Shown in pieces: positions 8,334 through 17,600 of a stretch of DNA of 38,035 nt. The notes beneath the pieces are model-generated. The model worked only from the letters and a program-made list of their open reading frames with translations, ran no database searches and had not been told where the DNA came from. A program made the position numbers and the translations under genes. The stretch comes from CAYQNU01 sp964419055. GTDB taxonomy: Bacteria > Bacteroidota > Bacteroidia > Flavobacteriales_D > Parvicellaceae. The stretch covers positions 1 to 38,035 of the forward strand of contig CAYQNU010000024.1 in assembly GCA_964419055.1 (NCBI GenBank). Reading direction: 5' to 3'. The first letter of the stretch is position 1. Each line of letters begins with the position of its first letter.

Positions 8334-8418
8334 GTCAGTTCGAGTAAATTTTTAGTATTTTGTTCACTTTTCGGTAGAAAAGGGTTTACAAAATCAAAAA
8401 TTTGTATCGAGAACAGAC
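8334..8418. repeat. Palindromic interspersed-repeat-like element (nested hairpin)
   Basis: Outer arms GTCAGTTCGAGTAAATTTTT (from 8334) and AAAAATTTGTATCGAGAACAGAC (ending 8418) are imperfect inverted copies. Inside lie ATTTTGT/ACAAAAT (8357-8363 and 8388-8394) and CTTTTC/GAAAAG (8367-8372 and 8377-8382) around a GGTA loop. The words GTCAGTTCGAG and ATCGAGAAC resemble palindromic repeats scattered in many Bacteroidota genomes; that likeness is from memory and is not verified here. Confidence 0.6.
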
Positions 8419-8569
8419 CTGAAGACGATAACAATTATAAATCTAATATCTAAATCTGGCGTCTAATAAATAGTAACCTCTTATCGTATGTCGAATAATC
8501 GATTGTCGATTGTCCGAACCTCCGTAACCTTAATTTAACATTTATTTTGAAATTATTTAATCTAACCTA

Positions 8570-8600
8570 TTGAATTCGAGTGTTTTTTGAGCTACTTTTG
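8570..8600 (+). promoter_or_regulatory. Bacteroidota promoter for the lpxH-type gene
   Basis: TTG at 8570-8572, a 20-base spacer and TACTTTTG at 8593-8600 match the TTG / TAnnTTTG promoter form. The ATG at 8623 follows 22 bases later. Confidence 0.65.
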
Positions 8601-8622
8601 CACTGAATTTAACACCCCTACC

Positions 8623-9480
8623 ATGAAACGTTCAGTTGATATTTTAGTATTATCCGATTTGCATTTGGGAACATACGGTTCCAATGCCAAAGAATTACTT
8701 CATTATTTGGAGTCTATTGACCCAAAAACAGTTATTTTAAATGGAGATATTATTGATATTTGGCATTTTAGTAAACGTTCTTGGCCAAAATATCACACTA
8801 AAGTAGTGCAACATTTCATCAATTGGATCAGTGAAGGAAAAATCGTTAAGTATTTGCCCGGAAATCATGATGAAGCAATGAGAAGATTTAATGGTTTTTC
8901 GGTAAATAATTTTGAAATCGCCAACAAAACAGTTGAAACATTGGAAGATGGTCGCCAAGCTTGGATTTTCCATGGTGACGTTTTTGACGTAACAATGAAG
9001 GGTTCAAAATGGTTAGCTAAATTGGGTGGAACAGGATACAATATCCTCATCTTTATCAATAGAATCATCAATTGGTTTTCGTTGAAATTGACTAAGAAAA
9101 AGGTTTCCTTTTCAAAAAGCATTAAAGATGGAGTGAAAAGTGCCATAAAAAAAGCCAATAATTTTGAATTAACAGCTGCTGAAATTGCTGCTCATAATGG
9201 ATATCATTTTGTAATTTGTGGTCATATTCACCAACCCATCATTAAAGAAATTGAAACCAAAAAAGGTAAGGTTACCTATTTGAATTCAGGTGATTGGATT
9301 GAAAATTTGACCTCTTTAGAGTTTAATCAAGGTGAATGGACTATTTTTAGATACAACGAAAGTGAATTGGCTAAAAATCCACCACAAGTTGAAGTAAAAT
9401 TGGATGATTTAGACAGTGCCATTTTATTTAAATTAATGGTCGAAGAGTTTAATAAAGACCATGCCATCAACGCGAATTAA
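8623..9480 (+). CDS. UDP-2,3-diacylglucosamine diphosphatase-like metallophosphoesterase (LpxH type)
   Basis: A 285-residue calcineurin-like phosphoesterase with the full dinuclear metal site: SDLHLG (Asp12, His14), NGDIID (Asp42), GNHDE (Asn81, His82), FHGD (His117) and CGHIHQP (His201, His203). Between these lies a helical, basic insertion (about residues 130-190), as in LpxH, where it forms a lid at the membrane surface. The known LpxH reaction removes UMP from UDP-2,3-diacylglucosamine to give lipid X in lipid A synthesis. I chose the ATG at 8623 because a promoter lies just upstream at 8570-8600 and overlaps the longer alternative frame. A strong terminator follows the stop, so this is a single-gene unit. 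LpxH function is likely; another UDP-sugar phosphoesterase is possible. Confidence 0.85.
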   Translation: MKRSVDILVLSDLHLGTYGSNAKELLHYLESIDPKTVILNGDIIDIWHFSKRSWPKYHTKVVQHFINWISEGKIVKYLPGNHDEAMRRFNGFSVNNFEIANKTVETLEDGRQAWIFHGDVFDVTMKGSKWLAKLGGTGYNILIFINRIINWFSLKLTKKKVSFSKSIKDGVKSAIKKANNFELTAAEIAAHNGYHFVICGHIHQPIIKEIETKKGKVTYLNSGDWIENLTSLEFNQGEWTIFRYNESELAKNPPQVEVKLDDLDSAILFKLMVEEFNKDHAINAN

Positions 9481-9500
9481 CATTTTCATTTTTTGAATAT

Positions 9501-9535
9501 AAAAAGACCTAAACTGAAATTTGGGTCTTTTTTTT
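9501..9535 (+). terminator. Intrinsic terminator after the lpxH-type gene
   Basis: AAAAAGACCTAAA (9501-9513) pairs with TTTGGGTCTTTTT (9520-9532) over 13 positions with one wobble and a six-base loop, followed by more T. It starts 21 bases after the stop codon. Confidence 0.9.
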
Positions 9536-9575
9536 GTTCACTAAAAACCCAATTAGGTTATTTTAAGAAATTTAT

Positions 9576-9595
9576 AACAAAGAATCTTCTTTGTT
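9576..9595. promoter_or_regulatory. 20-bp operator-like palindrome
   Basis: AACAAAGAA-TC-TTCTTTGTT is a perfect inverted repeat with 9-base arms and a two-base centre. It lies 45 bases upstream of the -7 box at 9641 and has no T-tract, so it fits a dimeric regulator site better than a terminator. Confidence 0.5.
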
Positions 9596-9640
9596 GCTAA
9601 CCAATACCAAAAAAAACAATGATATTGTCAAAATAAATTT

Positions 9641-9648
9641 TAAATTTG
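9641..9648 (+). promoter_or_regulatory. Bacteroidota -7 box TAAATTTG
   Basis: Matches TAnnTTTG and lies 23 bases before the ATG at 9672, supporting that start. The nearest upstream TTG (9625-9627) is closer than usual for a -33 element, so only the -7 part is convincing. Confidence 0.5.
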
Positions 9649-9671
9649 CGCTTAGTAATTTAGGAATATTT

Positions 9672-11669
9672 ATGGCGAAAAAGAAAGATTTTAGAAGCAT
9701 TTCATTAAAAAGCGGAATAGCCTTTTTAGTGATAGGTGCTGTGCTTGGCGTATTAGGTATTATACTAAAATCAAAAGGTTATGAAGGCATACCAGATGAT
9801 TTCAATTTATATTGGTTGGCAACAGGAGCTGCATTCCTAATTGGTTTGGTATCTATTTTCACCAAAGATGGTATTGTCAATTCGGCTTATATTTCTAGAA
9901 TTATTGTGGGTTCATTGTTTGTGGTATCAGGGATTATCAAAGCAAATGACCCTTTAGGCTTTTCGTTCAAACTAGAGGAGTATTTTGAACCAGCAGCTTT
10001 AGGTTGGACTGTTTTTGCTCCATACGCACTTCAGTTATCAATATTTATTGCAGGTGCCGAAATTGTATTAGGACTGGCCTTATTATTGGGTGCTTTAGCA
10101 CGGTTGACTTCTTGGCTATTGTTTAGTATGATATTGTTTTTTGCTTGGTTAACTTATTTCACTGCTAGTTGTAATGACAGCGTGCGTTTCGAAACAGCTT
10201 ATATTTCGTCAATTAGTGAAGGCGATGCAGGTTTGGCCAACAAAGAGTTTGTTAAAGCCGAAGTAAATTATGAAGAGGCTCTCAAAAATGGACCGAAAGA
10301 ACCAATTGAAGCAAGACTTAAAGCGTTGGAATTAGCCAAAGCTAATAAAGCAACCGTTTTGATGGACAGTATTTATTACTATGAAGCGGATGGCAAACGT
10401 ATTGACCTACCTGTTGTTACTTCAACTTATCGTCAGTGTGTATTGGATTGTGGATGTTTTGGTGATGCACTTAAGGGAAGTATAGGAAGATCATTAACAC
10501 CTTGGGAATCTTTTTTCAAAGATTTGATTTTGTTAATTTTGGTTATTCCCATTTTATTGATTCAAAAACACATCCGTTTTAATGTTCAAAACGATGATGT
10601 GTTAATCATTTCTGGTTCACTCCTTTTTGGATTTGTTGTGGGGTATTTACTTTTTGGATGGTGGTTCCCAGTTGTTTTCTTATTGGTATTCTTTGGTTTA
10701 TACTTGCTGCTCAAAAAACTGATTCAACGAGAGGCTGTAAAAATTTGGTGGAGTGCCATTACTGCGCTAATTATGTCATTTGGTTTTGTACTGTACACCT
10801 ACAAATATTTGCCATTGAAAGATTATAGACCTTATGCAATAGGAAATAATCTTTTAGAGAAAATGAATGATGCTGTTGAAGGAGAATTTGATAACGTTTT
10901 TGTTTATAAAAACAATAAAACTGGTGAAATGGTTGAGTTCTCGCAAGATGAATACATGAAAAATTGGGAAAAAATAGATGCAGAAAATACATTTATTAAA
11001 AAAATAACCAAAACGATTAAATTTGGAATTCCGGCATCTATTCAAGATTTTCGACCTACAAAGCTTTACCCAGATTTGTCACCAATTGAATTGAATTCAG
11101 ACAGTATTAAATCAGAAATCAACAAGGTTTATTCTCAATATTTTGAAACCGTACATGTAGTCAAAGATTTAAAATACGGAGCCGTTGATTCTCTGCCAGA
11201 GGCTGAATATGATCCAGAATATTATCCTGATTCAGTTTATGCCTATCTAGGAAAAGCCAGTCGTCAAATTCAGCCAACTTCTGGAATGGAAGTTAATTTT
11301 ACAAATTATCTTTTTTCATTAGAAAAATGTTTGATCATTACTTCTTACCAATTGGGTGAATATGTTGAAGTATCTCCTGGTAAAAAGGAATGGGAGTTTA
11401 AAAACGAAGATAAATGGCATTCTATTGTACCGTTGATTAATGAAGCTAAGGCAGCTCAAATTCCTGTATATATTATCAGTAACGCACCGAAGGATAAAAC
11501 AGATGAGTTTTCTTCTAAATTAGGCTTTACAGCTGAATTTTTAGTGATGGATCCTATAGAAATTAAAATCATCATTCGATCTAATCCTGGAATTGTTTAC
11601 ATGGAAAAAGCTGTGGTTAAAGGTAAATGGGATTATAACAGAGTCCCAAAAGTGAGCGATTTAAAATAA
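9672..11669 (+). CDS. BT_3928-type DoxX/MauE membrane protein with C-terminal thioredoxin-like region
   Basis: A 665-residue inner-membrane protein. Helices lie near residues 15-32, 46-62, 73-90, 115-142 and 147-165, then 283-300, 312-350 and 360-380. The DoxX/MauE-like core has the hallmark LDCGCFGDALKGS followed by RSLTPWESFFKDLILL (Cys256, Cys260, Cys262). The C-terminal third is soluble and includes KNNKTGEMVEFSQDEYM and IIIRSNPGIVYMEKAVVKGKW, features I recall from Bacteroidota BT_3928-like proteins. The role is unproven; membrane redox chemistry is plausible from the family. An ~85-residue polar helical segment (168-254) separates the fifth helix from the CGCFGD motif and looks like an insertion. 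I chose the ATG at 9672 because the -7 box at 9641 overlaps the longer TTG-started frame. It probably heads the run of genes to 27451. Confidence 0.85.
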   Translation: MAKKKDFRSISLKSGIAFLVIGAVLGVLGIILKSKGYEGIPDDFNLYWLATGAAFLIGLVSIFTKDGIVNSAYISRIIVGSLFVVSGIIKANDPLGFSFKLEEYFEPAALGWTVFAPYALQLSIFIAGAEIVLGLALLLGALARLTSWLLFSMILFFAWLTYFTASCNDSVRFETAYISSISEGDAGLANKEFVKAEVNYEEALKNGPKEPIEARLKALELAKANKATVLMDSIYYYEADGKRIDLPVVTSTYRQCVLDCGCFGDALKGSIGRSLTPWESFFKDLILLILVIPILLIQKHIRFNVQNDDVLIISGSLLFGFVVGYLLFGWWFPVVFLLVFFGLYLLLKKLIQREAVKIWWSAITALIMSFGFVLYTYKYLPLKDYRPYAIGNNLLEKMNDAVEGEFDNVFVYKNNKTGEMVEFSQDEYMKNWEKIDAENTFIKKITKTIKFGIPASIQDFRPTKLYPDLSPIELNSDSIKSEINKVYSQYFETVHVVKDLKYGAVDSLPEAEYDPEYYPDSVYAYLGKASRQIQPTSGMEVNFTNYLFSLEKCLIITSYQLGEYVEVSPGKKEWEFKNEDKWHSIVPLINEAKAAQIPVYIISNAPKDKTDEFSSKLGFTAEFLVMDPIEIKIIIRSNPGIVYMEKAVVKGKWDYNRVPKVSDLK

Positions 11670-11696
11670 TTCTTCCCATTTAAACCCATTGAAATT

Positions 11697-13022
11697 TTGA
11701 TAAAGTTTATATTTAAAAAGATAATGTATGGTTTTCTAGTCCTTTTTGGAGTAGTAACTATTGTATTTTTCTTACAAGAATTTTCTGGAGGAAATCCTGC
11801 TTTAATGGCAGGAGGAAATCACGCTACAGAAGAAATTATTCAAAACATTGAAAAAGATTTAGGATTAGACTTACCAATTTTCAAAAGGTATCTTTTGTTC
11901 TTAAATGATTTGTCGCCTTTGTCGTTGCATAATTCCATATCTGAAAGTCATTTATATTTAGATACTTCCAAGTATTCAGGGCAAGAGTTATTTGATGTGG
12001 GCAGTAATACGTTGGTAGTAAAATTCCCTTATTTGAGAAGGTCTTACAATACCAATCGAAATGTGGCCGACATTATTTTTGATAAGTTGCCGTTTACCAT
12101 TATATTGGCTTTTTCTTCCATTATGATTGCTTTTGTATTGGGAGTGTTTTTAGGAGTAATATCGGCTCGATATAAAAACAGTTTTTTTGATAAAACAGCC
12201 TTTTTGGTCAGTGTAACCGGAATGTCGGCACCCTCCTTCTTTTCGGCAGCTATTATTGCTAATGTTTTTGGGTTTTTATGGGCAGAGGAATCTAATTTGC
12301 CTATATTTCCTTTAGTAGCTATGCTTTTTGCTTTAATAATTGGCTTAATAACCTTTTTTGTAAAAAAGAGCAAATCAAAAGGAAGCGATGTACTCCCCAA
12401 AATTACGCTGGCAAAAGTTGGTTTGTGGGCAGCACAAGGTTTTGTTATTGGCTTGTCATTATGGTTGATTTACATTGTAGGATACAGTATTTTCGGATTT
12501 GAAAATTTACCTTTAATTGGAGAAACATTTGTTGGTCCAGGTACCGGCCTTTCTCCAACAGGTCAGCTTATACAAACCAATGATTACACAGGAGAGGATG
12601 AATACCATTGGGAAAATATTATTTTACCTGCCATAACGTTAGGTATACGTCCTTTGGCATTAGTTTCTCAATTGATGAGAAGTTCTATGCTTGAAGTAAT
12701 GTCTGAAGATTATATCAGAACGGCTCGAGCAAAAGGTTTATCAGAGAACCGCGTAATATTAAGACATGGTATTAAAAACGCTATGAATCCGGTGGTTACG
12801 GCTACTTCTGGTTCGTTTGCTTCCTTATTGGCTGGAGCTATTTTCGTTGAAATAATTTTTGATTGGAAGGGTATTGGGTATGAATTATTAAGTGCGGTTA
12901 CCAATAGTGATTTACCATTAATAATTGGAACCACGTTGGTAATTTCTACCATGTTCATTATCATAAATATTATGGTTGATATCATTTATGGATTTTTGGA
13001 TCCAAGAGTACGAGTAAAATAA
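11697..13022 (+). CDS. DppB-type ABC transporter permease (peptide/nickel family)
   Basis: A 441-residue inner-membrane permease. The start IKFIFKKIMYGFLVLFGVVTIVFFL is the classic N-terminus of DppB/OppB proteins, and I therefore accept a TTG start at 11697; the next ATG (11724) would cut this lead. A periplasmic loop with GGNPALMAGG follows, then a block of helices, and the EAA-type ATPase contact loop near residues 340-375 (YIRTARAKGLSENRVILRHGIKNAMNP). The protein is longer than the ~340 residues usual in proteobacteria because of a basic linker (KKSKSKGSD) between helices. No second permease, ATPase or binding protein is near; Bacteroidota often scatter these. The substrate is probably short peptides but cannot be fixed. 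It starts 27 bases after the previous gene and ends 6 bases before tpiA. Confidence 0.88.
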   Translation: MIKFIFKKIMYGFLVLFGVVTIVFFLQEFSGGNPALMAGGNHATEEIIQNIEKDLGLDLPIFKRYLLFLNDLSPLSLHNSISESHLYLDTSKYSGQELFDVGSNTLVVKFPYLRRSYNTNRNVADIIFDKLPFTIILAFSSIMIAFVLGVFLGVISARYKNSFFDKTAFLVSVTGMSAPSFFSAAIIANVFGFLWAEESNLPIFPLVAMLFALIIGLITFFVKKSKSKGSDVLPKITLAKVGLWAAQGFVIGLSLWLIYIVGYSIFGFENLPLIGETFVGPGTGLSPTGQLIQTNDYTGEDEYHWENIILPAITLGIRPLALVSQLMRSSMLEVMSEDYIRTARAKGLSENRVILRHGIKNAMNPVVTATSGSFASLLAGAIFVEIIFDWKGIGYELLSAVTNSDLPLIIGTTLVISTMFIIINIMVDIIYGFLDPRVRVK

Positions 13023-13028
13023 GTTGAA

Positions 13029-13787
13029 ATGACGGAATTGAGAAGAAAATTTGTTGTAGGAAATTGGAAAATGAACAAAAATGTTCGTGAGGCTCACGAA
13101 TTGTTTTCCAATATTAATGCTATTCAATCTCCCTCTGTTGAAGTAGTAATTGCTCCTCCATTTTTATATTTGGAATCCTTTTCAAAAGTAAAAGCGGGGG
13201 TTCAATTGTGTGCTCAAAATTGTGCTGCAACAAATAATGGCGCATTTACCGGAGAAGTTTCGGCCGAAATGTTAGCTTCTTTAACAGTTTCCTATTGTTT
13301 AGTGGGGCATTCAGAACGAAGAAGCTATTATAAAGAATCGGATGAACAATTAAAACTAAAAGTCAATCAATTACTTTCAAATGGATTGATACCTATATTT
13401 TGTTGTGGTGAAAGTTTGGAAGAACGTGAAAGCGGACAAGAAAATAAGGTGATTTTACATCAATTAGAAAGTGCTCTTTTTCACCTTTCACTTGATGATA
13501 TTGCAAAAGTGATCATTGCTTATGAGCCAGTTTGGGCTATTGGGACAGGAAAAACGGCCTCCTCAGAACAAGCTCAAGAAATGCATGCATTCATTAGAAA
13601 AGAATTGGAAAATAAATATTCAGTAACGGTTTCGCAAAAAATCAATATATTATATGGAGGTAGTTGCAATGCCGCTAATGCTGCTGAACTTTTTTCAAAT
13701 AAAGACGTTGATGGTGGCTTGATTGGTGGAGCTTCCTTACAAGTTGATTCCTTTGAAGCCATTATAGGAGCCCTAGAAAAATCTTAA
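13029..13787 (+). CDS. tpiA: Triose-phosphate isomerase
   Basis: A 252-residue TIM-barrel enzyme that interconverts dihydroxyacetone phosphate and glyceraldehyde 3-phosphate in glycolysis and gluconeogenesis. Catalytic residues are visible: Asn12 and Lys14 in VGNWKMNK, His94 in GHSERR and Glu166 in AYEPVWAIGTG, plus the phosphate-binding YGGS and GGLIGGASL near the end. The length is normal. It is six bases downstream of the permease gene and 19 bases upstream of prmA, so it is almost certainly cotranscribed with both. No oddities. Confidence 0.97.
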   Translation: MTELRRKFVVGNWKMNKNVREAHELFSNINAIQSPSVEVVIAPPFLYLESFSKVKAGVQLCAQNCAATNNGAFTGEVSAEMLASLTVSYCLVGHSERRSYYKESDEQLKLKVNQLLSNGLIPIFCCGESLEERESGQENKVILHQLESALFHLSLDDIAKVIIAYEPVWAIGTGKTASSEQAQEMHAFIRKELENKYSVTVSQKINILYGGSCNAANAAELFSNKDVDGGLIGGASLQVDSFEAIIGALEKS

Positions 13788-13806
13788 CATTCAAAATAAA
13801 ACTAAC

Positions 13807-14637
13807 TTGAACTATATAAAAGTAAATATTACCCTAAATCCCCTTTTACCTGCTAGAGAAGTACTGTATGCAGATTTAGATATTTTGGGCTTTGAATCGA
13901 TAGTAGATACCGATAGTGGAGTAGATGCCTATATTCAAGAAGAACAATTTACTCCTGAAATGTTGGACGAAATGATGGTCAAAGCAATGCCCGAACAATC
14001 GGTGGAAATAGCTATTGAAACCATTGAAAAACAAAATTGGAACGCTACTTGGGAAAGTCACTTTGAAGTAATTGAAATCAATGCTGATTGTGCCATTAGA
14101 GCCCCTTTTCACGAGCACACCCATAAAACTTTTGATATCGTGATTTCTCCTCAAATGTCATTTGGGACTGGGCATCACGAGACAACTTTTCTAATGAGTC
14201 AAGAACTTTTTAACCTTGATTTAAAAGCCAAAAGTTTACTTGATATGGGCTGTGGAACGGCCGTTTTAGCTATTATAGCTCGCAAATTAGGTGCAAATCC
14301 AATAGTAGCCATTGACATTGAAGACTGGGCTTATCAGAATTCAATTGATAATTGTGCTTTAAATAATATTTCGGATATAAAAATTGAATTGGGTGACGCA
14401 ACGCTAATAAAAGATCGCAAGTTTGATATCGTTTTAGCCAATATTAATCGAAATATATTAATTCAAGATATGGACAAATATTTCGATAGCTTATTGCCAA
14501 AAGGGCAATTGTTACTGAGCGGTTTTTACAGCACGGATATCCCTGTTTTGAAAGAAAGAGCTGAATCTTGTGGATTGGTATTTGTTAAGAGTGAAGTGAA
14601 AAATAATTGGACTTTGTTACATTTTAATCGCAACTAA
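13807..14637 (+). CDS. prmA: Ribosomal protein L11 methyltransferase
   Basis: A 276-residue SAM-dependent methyltransferase that in characterised bacteria trimethylates ribosomal protein L11. The N-terminal ferredoxin-like L11-binding domain (1-95) is followed by APFHEHTHKTFDIVISPQMSFGTGHHETT, then SAM motif I LLDMGCGTAVLAI, the acidic AIDIEDWA and the LANINRNIL motif. Residues FGTGHHETT are diagnostic for PrmA. The start is a TTG at 13807 giving MNYIKVNITL; no ATG lies near enough downstream to preserve the first strand. It lies between tpiA and the 1479-aa secreted protein, whose ATG is two bases after the prmA stop, implying cotranscription and perhaps coupling. Confidence 0.94.
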   Translation: MNYIKVNITLNPLLPAREVLYADLDILGFESIVDTDSGVDAYIQEEQFTPEMLDEMMVKAMPEQSVEIAIETIEKQNWNATWESHFEVIEINADCAIRAPFHEHTHKTFDIVISPQMSFGTGHHETTFLMSQELFNLDLKAKSLLDMGCGTAVLAIIARKLGANPIVAIDIEDWAYQNSIDNCALNNISDIKIELGDATLIKDRKFDIVLANINRNILIQDMDKYFDSLLPKGQLLLSGFYSTDIPVLKERAESCGLVFVKSEVKNNWTLLHFNRN

Positions 14638-14639
14638 TT

Positions 14640-17600
14640 ATGAGAAATTTAATAACGACTATTTCTGTGTTTACTTTTTTAGTGATTGGTAAAAGCGCAT
14701 TTTCACAACAAATGTTTACGCCCGATTCCACAAAATTTTTGAAAGAGATCGTCAATTATTTTGGTCAAGTAAATAAAGAGGACGCCAAAATTTTTGAAAA
14801 GGAATTTGAGAAAATATGGTTTGGAGGTAAATTTACACCGGCCATACGGGCTACCGTGTATACTACCACGAATGCCATGGCGGTAAAGAGATTAAAACCC
14901 TATCCAGAGTTTAAAAATTATATGTTGGCAGTAATGTATGCTGTTGACAAAGGGTATACGGGCAAAAAGTTTGACGATTGGCACTCCATTGTTGATAAAA
15001 CCTTAGCCGAAAAGAATAAAACTCGATTTGAAGATTTCATTGAAGCCAGTTCAAAATTGTTTAGAGATAATACACTTTTTGAATCTTCAAGTACCGTTTG
15101 GAGAGCTAATAATAACAAGTATACTTTTGTATATGAAGGAGAACCTAAAGTTGTTTTTGAAGAATTTGATTTAAAGTGTATTGCTAAAAATGACAGTTCC
15201 GTTTTATATAAAACAAAAGGCGTTTTTTATCCATATTCTGCTACTTGGGAGGGGAATAAAGGTACCATAACATGGGAGAGAGCTGAATTGGCAAAAGATA
15301 AAGTTTATGCTGAGATTAAGAAATATAAAATAAGTTTGAAAAGTGCAGGATTTACTGCAGATTCAGCGTTGTTTTATAGCGAATATTTTGCAAAACCAAT
15401 TCTTGGAACCGTTCAAGAAAGAGTAGTCTCTAATCGAGGCGCCAGTACGGTTTCATTTCCTAAATTTTCTTCATACAACCAACGTTTATTCATTAAAAAC
15501 ATTTTTCCTAATGTGGATTATGATGGTGGTTTTACTATGGAGGGAGGACAACTATTGGGAAATGGGGTTTCGAATAATCTGGCCAAACTTATTTTTTATT
15601 ATAAAGACAAAAAATTTCTTATAGCTGAGTCTCTGGTGTTTATTATCACCAAAACAGAAGCAAGTTCGGAAAGAGCGAAGTCAAAATTTTATATAGAAAC
15701 CGATTCCATAACGCATTCGGGTTTGACTTTCCAGTATAAAAATAAAAACAATGAACAAGCCATCACCTTGACAAGAGGCCAAGGAATTTCCTCCACACCA
15801 TTCGTGAATTCGTATCATAAAATGGATATGTATTCCGAAGCGCTTTTTTGGAAAATGGGTGATCCTGTAATTCAATTTGCACCGCTTTTTCAAAGTTCGG
15901 ATACAACAGCACGTTTTATTTCACAAGATTTTTTTAGCACCAATACATTTGATAAATATGCCGGTCTAGGTGGTGTAAATCCGATGGTTAGTTTGCGGAA
16001 TTTTTCAAAGAAAATAGGGAATGAGACCCTAACATTGAATGAAGCCCTTTCTGCATTACGAACCGATAAAGAAGGCGGTGAGTCTATATTATATGATTTA
16101 ATGGTAGGTGGTTTTTTGACCTATGATAGTGAATTAGGATTAGTAAAATTACATGACAAATTATTCAATTACATCGAATCTCGGAGTGGTAAAAGAGATT
16201 ATGATGTAATTGAAGTTATTTCCTCCACAAAACAAACCAATGCTGAATTAAGTCTGGTTACACTTGATTTAAAAGTAAAAGGGGTTCGTGATGTCACTTT
16301 GAGCAGTTCCAAGTTTGTGAAAATATATCCCGACAAGAAAGAAATAATCATAAAGAAAAATCGAGATTTATTGTTTGCAGGGATTATTAATGCGGGTAAA
16401 ACCGAATATTTTGGAAAACAATTTACATTTGATTATCGTGATTTCAAGATTAATTTGATTGAATGTGATTCAATGCGATTGAGAGCCAACAATAAAGATC
16501 AAAACGGTCCACCTCAAATTAGATTGGGAAGTATTTTTGAAGGAGTTAGTGGAAACATTGTTATCGATGATCCTAACAATAAATCGGGAAAAGACTCTAC
16601 TAAAAAAATGTATCCTAAGTTAACGTCTACCAAAAAAACGTATGTTTACTATGATTCAAAAAAGACACAAAAAGGTGCTTATAAACGAGATAATTTTAAG
16701 TTCATAGTAGAACCCTTTGAAATGGATTCTTTGAATACGTTTACCAATGCTGGTGTAGGTTTTAAGGGTGAATTTATTTCTGCCGGTATTTTTCCAAATA
16801 TGAAAGAAACCTTGACCATTCAGGAAGATTATTCGTTAGGATTTAAGCGAAAAGCTCCTAAGGAAGGTATTGGAATTTATGGTGATAAGGCCTTGTTTGA
16901 CAACGAAATTAGATTAAGTAATAAAGGGTTGCAAGGAACAGGGGCAATAGATTTCCTTACTTCACATGCGGTTTCTAATGAAATTACGTTTTTTGTAGAT
17001 TCTTTAACGGCTATTGCTCAAACCTATAAAAATGAGGCCAGAGATAAAAAGCCCGAAGTTCCTCTGGTAGTCGGCACTGAGGTATATGTTTCCTATATTC
17101 CAAAAGAAAAGGTGTTGTACGCTTCTCAGATCAAAAGTGATTTGGTAATGTTTGATAAAGGTGAGGCAAAATTAGAAGGAAGGTTATCATTGCGACCTGA
17201 GGGAATGACAGCCATTGGTAAAATTTATATTGCCAATGGAGAATTGTTGTCCTATAATTATTTATTAAAACATCATACAATCGATGCGGATACAGCGGAG
17301 TTTAAACTGCGTACTGTAGATTTAAATGAAATGGGATTCCGAACTGAAAATGTTAAAGCTCATGTAGATTTTAGTAAAAGAAAAGGTGAGTTTAAATCAA
17401 ATAGTGGAGAGTCATTTGTGGAGTTTCCCGAAAATCAATACATCTGTTACATGGACAACTTTAATTGGTTGATAGATGATGATGATTTGGAAATGGAGGC
17501 TAAGAAAAAACCACAAGATATGAATCTTGAGGCTGCGTTGGATTTAACAGGTTCTAACTTTTTCTCCACACATCCTAAACAAGATTCGTTAAATTTCAGA

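Larger units (their letters stand above)
8138..8622. other. 485-base intergenic region with decayed short repeats
   Basis: No gene is supported here. The first part has irregular iterations of words such as AAGACTTAAAGACG and AAAGTCCAAAGTAGG, then GTACTTCGTAGCATGTAATA with further GTAATACGT-like words. The middle holds an ~85-base hairpin element (8334-8418). The end has TCTAATATCTAAATCT and TCGATTGTCGATTGTC, then the promoter of the lpxH-type gene. This looks like a mosaic of eroded simple repeats rather than a lost gene. Confidence 0.6.

Noticed and set aside
8587..8622. Longer LpxH-type protein starting at TTG 8587
   Set aside because: The extension overlaps the -7 box TACTTTTG, and the metallophosphoesterase core normally starts just before SDLH.
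9591..9671. Longer BT_3928-type protein starting at TTG 9591
   Set aside because: The extension overlaps both the 20-bp palindrome's end and the TAAATTTG box; the ATG at 9672 gives a normal basic lead before the first helix.
12044..12985. Minus-strand frames inside the permease gene (118 and 91 codons)
   Set aside because: They overlap conserved membrane helices and the EAA loop of a clear DppB-type gene and have no motif or promoter of their own.
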